Source of the DNA: Cyanoderma ruficeps
Taxonomy: Eukaryota > Chordata > Aves > Passeriformes > Timaliidae
DNA: 64,000 nt
Direction of reading: 5' to 3'
Assembly (NCBI GenBank): GCA_008694505.1
Contig: VZDJ01007753.1
Coordinates: 22,263,800-22,327,799, forward strand
The notes under the pieces are model-generated. The model searched no databases and was not told where the DNA came from. It saw nothing but the letters and a program-made list of their open reading frames with translations. Shown one piece after another: positions 55,730 through 64,000 of this stretch (the first letter of the stretch is position 1; every line of letters starts with the position of its first letter). Made by a program: the position numbers and the translations under genes.

Positions 55730-55768
55730 TTTTTACTGTTGTTTTTTTTTAATTTTTTTTATTTTTTT
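55730..55768. repeat. T-rich tract in a CDIN1 intron
   Basis: Runs of 5 to 10 T separated by single other bases, about 250-300 bp upstream on the plus strand of the exon at 55990-56055. On the CDIN1 strand it is an A-rich tract downstream of that exon's donor. Confidence 0.85.
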
Positions 55769-55989
55769 GGATAATGAGATAAAATCATGCACAGACTAAA
55801 GAAGAAACACTGGGTAACACTATTTAGGATCAAATCTCTCTGACTCAACCTAGAAATTCTTAAAATTATTGGGTAACTCCTGAAGAGACTTATTTGCAGT
55901 ACCCTAAAATATGCTTCCCTTAAGTAGCCATAATATTTCAGAATGAGCACTTCTACACAAAATAATAAAAATTCTCTTAGAAGACTTAC

Positions 55990-56055
55990 CTACTGGCACT
56001 TCTAAAATAAAATCTGGTGTTTTGTCATAACCCTTTGCACGAAGCTGATCTTCAG
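55990..56055 (-). CDS. CDIN1: CDIN1 coding exon (3rd of four in window), nuclease motif PD (KTPDF)
   Basis: The minus strand reads CT + EDQLRAKGYDKTPDFIL then EVPV + G. This is the start of the predicted PD-(D/E)XK nuclease core of CDIN1. The Asp of TPDF is the expected first metal-binding acidic residue, and the hydrophobic FILEVPV that follows fits a core beta strand. The acceptor is CTGTGTACAG with a good pyrimidine tract. The donor AG|GTAAGT matches the consensus perfectly. The 66-bp length keeps the frame (phase 1 to phase 1). Joined to the next exon it gives VAVEGH, as in the known protein. Confidence 0.97.
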
Positions 56056-56779
56056 CTGTACACAGAAAATAAGAACTACTGTTTATAAAACTATTCCATT
56101 AAGTAGACAGCAGCATAATTAATTTTATTCTAAATAAGAGTGCAAGAATTACTAATGCAGTCATACATATCTTTCTTATGCATGCAATGCTGTGTCAGAT
56201 TAAATGAACCTTTGTAGAAAACCTGAAGCATGGATATAAAAATGCTTCTTTGTCATCCCTGCATTTTTATGTCTTCATTATAAACATCATTAATTCAAGC
56301 TGTCATACAGTATTTTATAACCTCCAAATATTCAAAATAAAGAGGTATATTCACTGATTGAAAGAAGAGTCTTTCCATCTTCGGATGTGTTAAGATTAAT
56401 CCTACTACCACAAATGTAGATATACTGTTGCTGCTGCCTTGGTTTTATTTTTAATGTTAGGACAGTTGTTAAAAAAAAAAGGCAAGAAAAATCTTCTCCC
56501 AGAAATTTATTCAAGTAAAAAAGAGCCATAATTTTAGTTTCTCTCGCATTCTGAATTCTGTAGAATTTATCCAATTTCTGAAGATAAAAAGATTTAGACA
56601 TTCTGCTAACATTAAGTCTACAACTTTATTGCTTACAAATATTAGAGCTGAATATTTCAAGAAATAATAATGAGTGAGCAAGACAAAAATGCAAAAGGCA
56701 AAAATGCTCCGTTTTAAAAAACAGGATAAAAAAAAAAGAAAGGAAAAAAGCCCATGCCCCCCTTTAATATTTTTAAACT

Positions 56780-57060
56780 ATTGTCCTTGATTTCTGATAC
56801 CATTACACTGGTATTTCTGAAACACCATTTCTCCATTAGAATTTGGAGTGACCTGGTCATTCAATTCCAGGCATGGCTTTCTGTCTTCATCCAAGCTCAA
56901 CTAATGGCACTACCTAGTAACAAGTAAGGCTGTGTGGCTCCTTAACACCTACTGGGCTGTTGACATTGTCATGCATCCCATTCGCCTTTCTACATCACCT
57001 TTGATTAAAATTAATGGTCCATTCTCACTGTTGGGTAGCTTATTTCCAATCCATTTATCA
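56780..57060. promoter_or_regulatory. Candidate conserved block in a CDIN1 intron
   Basis: A higher-GC, repeat-free stretch. It includes ATTGTCATGCATCCCATTCG and ACCTTTGATTAAAATTAATG, where CTTTGAT is a TCF/LEF-type core next to ATTAAT homeodomain cores. No coding potential. Confidence 0.33.
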
Positions 57061-59794
57061 GGTTAGGACAGTAGTTTCATGGCCAATGTTCAGAACTCAG
57101 TTTTTGAATACTTTGTACAAATCCTGAAAGGTCAGCAGTTTGAGTTGAAGTAACATTTTAATGACAAGAAAAACACACAAACTTAGAAATCAAAATATTG
57201 TAATATTGCCAAAAGCAAGCTCTCCCACTCTTTTCCATTGAAGAATATAAGTCTGAAGTATTTTATACAGTGAACTAATTCTGAAAGTGGGACAGAAATA
57301 AATTTGGAAAGCTGAACATTTATGTCAGTGCAATAGCTGTTTATTCTCTTTGAGTGGTACTATGCATTTCTTTAAATTTTGAGAGAATTTCTTCACTATA
57401 AACAGACTACACTGTAAACAGAAGTCTTTTGCAATGTGGCACTTCATTATATCACACGATAAGGTAATGAAAAACATTTCTAGGATTTGGAGACAGACTT
57501 GGTTTTTGACTAGTTTTTGAAACTTAGATTGTATCATGTATACAGATAAATGAAGTTAAGATCAAGAAGTTTCTAATTTAACAGAACCTATGAATAGGAA
57601 CTTCTATGCCATAACATAAAAATGAATTAGTGTTCTATGCAATCTTTTTATCCTTATTTAAACAATACAATTTTATCCAAATCTAGTTAGCTACAACCTG
57701 CTCTTAATTGCTTAAAATAATCTAGGGTAGACAACAGCATGTCCCAGCTGAAATACTGCTCATTTATGAGCAATAGCAATGGAAAGGTCAGTCTTCTCTT
57801 TCACATCTAACACATACTAGTACCACCAAATAAGGAAAATGCACCTTAAAAAAACTAACTGAAAACCAAAAGAGATGTAAACACACATTTCAATAGGTTG
57901 ATGTGGCAGGTCTCTGAACTGGAATCTGCATCAGCATTATTTTTAATATTCTTCTGTTGATTATTTTTTCAAGGGTGCCCAATTACTTTTAAAATCTTTT
58001 AATACTAATTCATGGCTTGAAAAAGAACATGTTTTTTATTTTAAATCTGGTTCTGAATGTCTTCATGTGGTTTCTCTTAGCATTGCATACTGTGATTAAC
58101 ATTAGAAAACATTAAAAATCATGTTTATTATTGATGCATCTATAACGTGCAGAAACAGAGCTTTGCATTACTATTTCTCCAAATATTTTGAAGCTTTGTA
58201 ACTCTGTGGAAGAAATAATTACCAAAACTCCTCATAATCAACGTAAAATTTTTGTTTTAAACCGTAACACCATCAAAAAGAAGTTCTAGCTTTTCAGCCC
58301 AAGTATGTTTCACATTGGTCCAGAAACTACAGAGGCAGGATTCTGCACCTCAAAAGATCTTTAAACTCTAGCACGGATTAAGAAAATAATTCAGTAACTG
58401 CTTGAAAGCCAGCCCACAGCAGTTTTGACAGTTACATTTATAAATCCTCAGGTTTGAAAATTACGTGGAAACAGCCCTAATAAGTAGTTTGTCAACAGAT
58501 ACACAGTTAATTTAGATTTTCAACAAAACTGCAGCTTCATCTTTACCATAATGCCACACTCAATCAGAACCATTTAACACATCATTGTTCTTATACTAGC
58601 CCTCTTCTGCTGGTGCATGAACGAGCTACAATTGCAAATTTAAGATTAAGCAGAAAACACTGATCAGATTTCATGATTTATATCCACTGGTGGGAACGAA
58701 AGAAGGATGAAGCTTAGTACCTCCCCATATATCTAAAAATCTTCCCCCAAAAAAGGCCTAGAAACTCCACATATTTCAGTATGGCATGTGAAGCTGTGAG
58801 CCTGTTTTGGTGAAATGTTTCTACTGATCACTTTAGTCCCAGGCCAAATGATAAAGACTTGAGAGCTGTGTTTTTGCTGTAGAGAGGACATGGTATATGA
58901 AACACTTCTCATGAACAGTGGATTAATAAAATGTAACCCCCATTAGTGTGCATAGGTTTCCAGTCAATTCCAGGGTGAGCCTGAAGCTGTTCTGATCGGT
59001 AGGCATTGAAAGTCAACCGCTCTATAAACAGCCGAATTCTGTCCTGAACCTGAAAAGCTGCTTCATGCTCTAAGACTATACTGAGGCACTTCATATTCAC
59101 TGTGTCCTTTGACTGTATTTTCCTCTCCTAGACTCTCTGTTTCCCAGGTGAACACATTTGATACAAACCCCCATATTATTACTGTACTGAAGTACAGTAC
59201 AGTGGAATAGTACACTAATATGGGAATGGCAAAATTTCTGTTTCTTTGAAACGTGTTAAAAAGTAATGGAATTACAAACCATAAGCCAGGTAAATCAAGA
59301 ATGAAGTATTATGCAACAAAGCCTGAATTTGTGGACCTATGGGAAATACTGTCATCTCTTCTGTTTTTCTGGTGTTTTCTTCAAGCAGTTTTGGAATTAG
59401 TTTTTCTGAAAGGAAAGGCTGTATTGCAAGTGACTTGGTAGGGTTCGTCTTGCAGATACTTAGGGAAAGCTTTTTTTTAAGAATACCCCAAACACATCTA
59501 GAACCTGAAATACATATGTGATCACAAACATAATAAATACAAATCTTAACACATCTTAAATCATGACTAAACAATACTTCACTATACATAAAATGTGAAC
59601 AACACATTAAGCTCTCTCATTTCTATCTTCATATCCTAACTAATTGAACCATTCTAGATGTTTTAATTCAATAGCAGAAATTTTTTGAAGCTAATTTCTA
59701 AAGACAAAATTGATGCTTATTCAAAGTCATGAAACACTAAAATTTAAATGTGATTTTTATACTGCTTAAGCTTACACAAGCCAAATAAAATGAT

Positions 59795-60165
59795 AATCGT
59801 TGGGTTGAGGATCCCTCAGTGAGTCATCCAGTCCATTCCCTTGTATCGCAGCAGACTTGATTTCATTAACAGCTTTGATAGATGAGTGTCAAATCTAGCC
59901 TTGAATTTTTCATTGAAAGTGATTCCACAACCTTTCCTGGCAGTTTGTTTTATACTTATTGTTCTTACAACTGTTCGGAATTTTAACTTGCCATTGTCTC
60001 TGCACTTACAGCTAAAACCTATTACCTTTATCTATGCTCTTACAGTCAAGTAAGAAAATCTGCCTCTTCTTATTTTCATAGTGTCATTTGCAAGCTTGTG
60101 ATAGTTAACCCTGTCTTTTTTTCACTTTAAAATAAAAGAGCACACTAATTCTGTTCCTTAATCAT
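59795..60165 (-). mobile_element. Ancient CR1-like LINE fragment
   Basis: Diverged CR1-like 3' region: GAGTCATCCAGTCCATTCCC, then TTGAATTTTTCATTGAAAG, GATTCCACAACCTTTCCTGG and, near the right end, sequence like the CR1 ORF2 end. It lies inside a CDIN1 intron in the same orientation as the gene. High divergence suggests an old family, and boundaries are approximate. Confidence 0.75.
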
Positions 60166-60920
60166 ACGGACAAATCTTAACAAAAGCTTAATAACACTTT
60201 CTAACTCCTTGAATTTGTTTAAGGTTTCCAAAATCTTAACCTGATATTGCTTCAGGAGAGATCATATTCCAGGTAAACCCAGCAAAATTCCCTGTTCACA
60301 CAAATTTAGTACAATCCTCAACCATTAACAGAAGAGAGCATTTCACTTCACTGTTGTCTCATCACATAAGGAATCCAAGATTTAAGAAGTCATTGTTTAC
60401 TATCACATTCAGAGAATGGATACTTTAAAGATTTATCTTTGTTTCCATGGCACTCATGTAAAATAAACATACTGCAGGCTAAAAGAAGAAAATGAAAGTA
60501 ACTTCTTAACTAATTAATCTCTAAAATAACTTTAAAAATAGTAAGTGTAAAAAAGAGTAATTGCATTGATTGGGAAGCAGGGGGCAAAAATTCAGCAGAA
60601 ACTGCACAGCAAGGTAAATGAGTGAATCTTCTATCAGTTCTTTAATACATAAAGCATTCTGAAGCTAATATTTCATATGGTTCTTCCTAAATCTCATAAG
60701 GCCCGGATTATGGCTAATATCTCATGACACCAAAAGTAATACTGCAGCAGATATTAAAGCATTTTTTTCAGCTACTTATTCTATAAAATATTAATTGCAA
60801 GTCTGTGCATGTGCTGTATATATAAGGTATTAGGTAACTGAGTTCCTGCTCAGTTCTAAATCAATAAAAGATAACATTAAGTTAAGAACTCACTGGCTAG
60901 CATCTACTACAGGTTCTTAC

Positions 60921-60988
60921 CTATGAAAGAGAGATTTTTTTCCAAAAGCATTTCTCGCAGCAAGACTTCATGTTCATGCCCAATAGCG
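60921..60988 (-). CDS. CDIN1: CDIN1 coding exon (2nd of four in window), [21 protein letters not shown]
   Basis: The minus strand reads C + [19 protein letters not shown] then SFI + G. It matches the CDIN1 helix-rich stretch just before the nuclease core; the human protein, as I recall it, has [11 protein letters not shown] at the equivalent place. The acceptor is ACTATCAG with an upstream pyrimidine-rich stretch and a possible branch point, and the donor is AG|GTAAGA, near consensus. The 68-bp length runs from phase 2 to phase 1, and the split codons at both ends are completed by the neighbouring exons. The leucine-rich amphipathic pattern suggests a helix leading into the nuclease fold. Confidence 0.97.
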
Positions 60989-63793
60989 CTGATAGTTTTA
61001 GGTTAAGAAATAGAAGATTACTTTGGAAAAGAAGCAACTTCATAAAAACATCATAGGTAAAGTAATTAATCATAGAATTTATTTGCCTTAATCAGTGTTT
61101 CAGAAGTGATCAGTGATTTGAACTCTAAATTTTGAAAATCCTTCTAGTGATTTTTAGAAGCATACACAATTTTGCGAAAATCAGACTATTGTACCAACAG
61201 CATACATTTAATAGAATTAAGACCCATTTGACCATATTTATTCAGCATAATTAAGAAGAATATTACCATTTTTTCTTTACTGTTTATTCTTCTAAATATC
61301 AAAGAAAATGTGATCCTAAAACATGCAGTTAATTACTTTTAAAGTTGCTCTTTACTAACTAGTAATCAATTCTCCAATCAAACAAAGAATGAAACAAACT
61401 GGTTTTCTTTCTTTATATTCTGAAACTGATAGGTACTATATCCATCTGAAACATCTTACTGTAAAAAAAATCCTTTCAATTGACTTTTCAGAAGCATGAA
61501 CTAATGTCAGGGAAGGATGAAATCATATTTCATACTGAAGTCCTTTTCCCATCACTGACAGCCTGTTGATCCAATGCAACTGGATTCCATGCAATATGTA
61601 AAAAAGTCACCATATTAAATATTTTTAATGTAGCCTCCTGGAGGTCAAAGTTCTATTCTGGAAGCTTTTAAGAAGAATCCTATGGAACAATATGATAAAA
61701 GATCTTACGTTCAAAGCAGTTAACACCAAATTCTGTTTAAAGTAACTTCTTAAAATTTAAACTACAGATCACCTTACCATTACAGTTAATTACTTAGCTT
61801 ATATGAACGCTTCATACTGAAAAGCATAAAAATAATGCTATGGAATCATTTCAAACTATGCATTATGTTAAACTCTACTAGCAATTTCAGAACAAAATTG
61901 ACAAATGAAGAACGACAAAAAGGTAAGAAAAATACTGCAAACAGAATTTACAATGCACCATAAGCAAAAACACTTAGTCTATAATACCACCTGTTATTGA
62001 TGTATGGGAATGACCATGGGGCAAAACTTGTAAATAACCTCACAAGCCATTTTCTACTCTGCAATCTAGCAGCCTAGTTTCCCGTAAGCATCTGAACTAT
62101 TACTGAAAAATAGCCTCTTGGCATTTACAAAGAGGTTGACTTCATACTTTGGTCCATGCATATACAATTAGATAGTTATATTTAAAATCAATATGCAACC
62201 CTTCAGAAGACATTATGCTTTTAAAACCTTAACTTCAAATTGATTTTTAACTATTTTATGCACCTCAAAATTAACATCTAATTCAGCAACATACTTGCAG
62301 TAATGCACTCACACAGCTTAGTATTAAACTTTTCTGTACCAAAATGGAATTGAAAAACTCCCCATTAGTCTCATTGATGTCACTGCATATTCAACAACAG
62401 ATTTGAGCCAGAATCTGAAGAGGATATAAAAGCCTTTTCTAGACTGCAGGCAAGTAAGTCTCAAAAATGGTTCATAATTCTACATATGTGTCTTTATTAC
62501 TTTTAAACATGGCACTTTCATAAGCCTACATTCAGATTGCTCATCCACAAAATATGAATCTTAAAATTATGAAAACCAGTGACCAACAACCCTTTAAAAT
62601 GCATGGCTTATTAAATTAATCCACTTTCAGAGAGCTTTGTTTAATTGCGAAGATGATGAATATTTAAAATTGCAATTTAAAGCACAAAATACAGACAATT
62701 ACAACTCTATCCTGCTGCTGTTAAAGTTAATGGAGGTAGGGCTGAGGCTGTAGTAGACACAAGTGTTTCTAGCAGAAAGCACCTATTTTTTAGGAGTGAC
62801 AATCACTTTTACCACAACTACAAGAAGTATTGCTTTTCATATATAACCAAACTGTAGCTTTCCTATCCTGCACCTGTACAGTGAAACCAACATCTTCCCC
62901 CAAACTGCATGCAGAGATTCATGTAAGAATTCTCTAGGACTTGGGAGGGAACCATCTTGCCAGCTTGCTCAGTGATAGCAGGCCATAATTTTGAAATTTT
63001 TCCTTTGACCGCAGACTGAAATAGAGGAGCTGCTCTTGCAGGACTTTATTAAAATAGATTTGGGTTCTTAGTGATCATTCCTCCCACACTCTAATCTTTC
63101 TAGTCTGGAACACTCAGTGCCACATGGAGTTCCCTCAGTGTACACACTGATGACTCTCTAATTAACTACTTCAACACCACAAAAAAAAAAAATCCCTGAA
63201 AATTCAGGATATGTAAGGGGTATTTACTACAGCTAGTATAATCTCCTTCAAGAAGTGAAAATAAAAGAACTGCACTGGAATGTCAGCTAGGAGTTTAAAT
63301 CGTTCAATCTGAATGCACTTGGAATTGCGATGCAACCTGAATCGCACTTGGAAAAAATTCAGTTAAAACTCATATTTGTAACAAAGCAAAGCCATAATGT
63401 TGAACACTATCTATGAAACATATTAATTTAATCAGAATAGCTGAGATTTGAAAGTATCTCCAGAGATCATCTAGTCCAACTCCACCACTCAAAGCATGGT
63501 CACTTAGTCTTAAGCAAAAACCAGATATACTTTTCCACTAATCAAAACCAAAGAGGTTCAGTCAGGCATATGAAAGTGTAACCAGCAAACTGACATCTTA
63601 CCATGGTCCACCTGATTTTTGTTAGTGAAGAGAAAGCTCTGCAGTGACCCTCTAGCTGACTGAATGTAAAAAAAAAAGAGTATGAAATGTGTTTTGTGAA
63701 GCAGAACTTTATGTCAGGTTAAAGCTAGACACGTCTCTTCCACACAGTCTAAGCTCATCAATTGTGCACCTAAAATTTTATGGGAAAGGATAC
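60989..63793 (-). other. CDIN1: CDIN1 intron between first and second window exons (2805 bp)
   Basis: AT-rich intronic sequence bounded by GT (63792-63793) and AG (60989-60990) on the minus strand. It holds one short CR1 remnant (63432-63530) and an A-run near 63180-63191. A GC-richer patch at 62930-63180 resembles no repeat I know. No other exon with CDIN1-like coding is visible. Confidence 0.85.
63432..63530 (-). mobile_element. Short CR1 LINE 3' end
   Basis: About 100 bp matching the CR1 3' UTR: AGAGATCATCTAGTCCAACT followed by CACTCAAAGCATGGTCAC. It sits inside a CDIN1 intron. Only the extreme 3' part is present. Confidence 0.85.
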
Positions 63794-63843
63794 TGTTTGA
63801 TGCAGTCCACCAGTGGTCCATAACAACAGTCATTCACAGTACA
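63794..63843 (-). CDS. CDIN1: CDIN1 coding exon (1st of four in window), VNDCCYGPLVDCIK
   Basis: The minus strand reads CTVNDCCYGPLVDCIK followed by two bases (CA) of a split codon. It matches the CDIN1 segment that precedes the nuclease domain and is rich in cysteine. The acceptor is strong: a pyrimidine tract ending TTTGTCTGCAG immediately precedes the first codon (phase 0). The donor is CA|GTATCC, a poor match to the consensus. The 50-bp length gives phase 2, and the C that opens the next exon completes a His codon, as in the known protein. The small size and weak donor make exon skipping plausible. Identification rests on my memory of the human protein, but agreement of peptide and phases leaves little doubt. 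Confidence 0.96.
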
Positions 63844-64000
63844 CTGCAGACAAATAAGAGAAGTAGTATACTGATGGGCAACTACAAAACCATTACAGTT
63901 AAAGAGTATCTTAAAAACAGTAATTACTTTTCCTCAAAAAGGCCATCAGATGCTGTTCAGATTTAATCACAGAAAACAAAACCTGCATGCTTTTATTCAC
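63844..64000 (-). other. CDIN1: Start of the next upstream CDIN1 intron
   Basis: The acceptor AG (63844-63845) and its pyrimidine tract are visible. The preceding exon, expected to end in ...ANQVYQ, lies beyond the edge. Confidence 0.85.

Larger units (their letters stand above)
53680..55989 (-). other. CDIN1: CDIN1 intron between third and fourth window exons (2310 bp)
   Basis: Bounded by GT at 55988-55989 and AG at 53680-53681 on the minus strand. It holds the only plus-strand CR1 fragment in the window (55215-55435) and a T-rich tract (55730-55768). The rest is AT-rich unique sequence without coding signals. Confidence 0.9.
56056..60920 (-). other. CDIN1: CDIN1 intron between second and third window exons (4865 bp)
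   Basis: Bounded by GT at 60919-60920 and AG at 56056-56057 on the minus strand. It contains an old CR1 (59795-60165) and a candidate conserved non-coding block (56780-57060). The short open frames inside, such as those near 58909-59100 and 59272-59607, show no recognisable protein similarity and are regarded as chance. Confidence 0.9.
53574..64000 (-). other. CDIN1: CDIN1 gene, internal part (four exons and introns); continues beyond the right edge
   Basis: Seen: four short segments on the minus strand, each flanked by AG and GT splice signals, translate in order into one uninterrupted peptide that I recognise as the C-terminal half of CDIN1 (C15orf41). Exon sizes are 50, 68, 66 and 106 bp and introns 2805, 4865 and 2310 bp. 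Junction phases are 2, 1 and 1, and the last exon ends in phase 2. Known: CDIN1 is a vertebrate protein of about 280 residues with a predicted PD-(D/E)XK nuclease fold. It binds codanin-1 (CDAN1), and its mutation causes congenital dyserythropoietic anaemia type Ib. Inferred: the exons cover roughly residues 145-240. Earlier exons lie right of the window. The terminal exon, expected to encode the WNRFGPGLVIYWYGF-like end, was not found to the left. Confidence 0.96.

Noticed and set aside
63604..63660. Donor-like ATG|GTAAGATG on the minus strand with a short open stretch upstream
   Set aside because: It lies in a CDIN1 intron, the peptide does not match CDIN1, and the flanking known exons join perfectly without it.

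Overview
This window is nuclear DNA from a bird. It is AT-rich and gene-poor, and it carries at least nine CR1-type LINE fragments whose 3' ends have the avian ATTCTGTG-like terminus and the typical CR1 reverse-transcriptase C-terminus. There are no operons, tRNA or rRNA genes, CRISPR arrays or recognisable retroviral copies. Most open frames are short chance frames in intronic or intergenic DNA. There is one assembly gap (3730-4000).

The only protein-coding gene I can support is CDIN1 (C15orf41, CDAN1-interacting nuclease 1) on the minus strand. Four consecutive internal coding exons are present, in transcript order 63794-63843, 60921-60988, 55990-56055 and 53574-53679. Their splice phases fit exactly and they join into one open frame of 290 bases. 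They carry the PD...ExK nuclease motif, split between the third and fourth exons. The upstream exons lie beyond the right edge. The final coding exon was not found, so 1-53573 is either the long last intron or the flank 3' of the gene.

In other vertebrates CDIN1 and MEIS2 are convergent neighbours, and the area is known for many conserved non-coding elements attributed to MEIS2 control. MEIS2 itself is not in the window; if synteny holds it lies to the left. Several blocks here look like such elements: a dense one at 23080-25830 and others at 1-480, 44130-44660, 46620-47260, 51360-51660 and 56780-57060. Three of them hold clusters of TGACAG/CTGTCA, the MEIS/PREP-type (TALE homeodomain) recognition core: five copies in about 520 bp at 24862-25378, and three same-strand copies in 87 bp at 51544-51630. 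The candidate system is therefore a TALE-bound, possibly MEIS2-autoregulatory enhancer array embedded in or beside CDIN1. This is an inference from motifs and synteny; conservation must be tested by alignment.

Layout: 1-22 kb is intergenic or intronic DNA with five CR1 fragments and the gap. 22-36 kb is nearly CR1-free and holds the main regulatory-looking block. 36.2-36.6 kb is an old CR1. 36.6-53.6 kb has no recognisable CR1 and further candidate elements. 53.6-64 kb is CDIN1 exons and introns with three small CR1 fragments.
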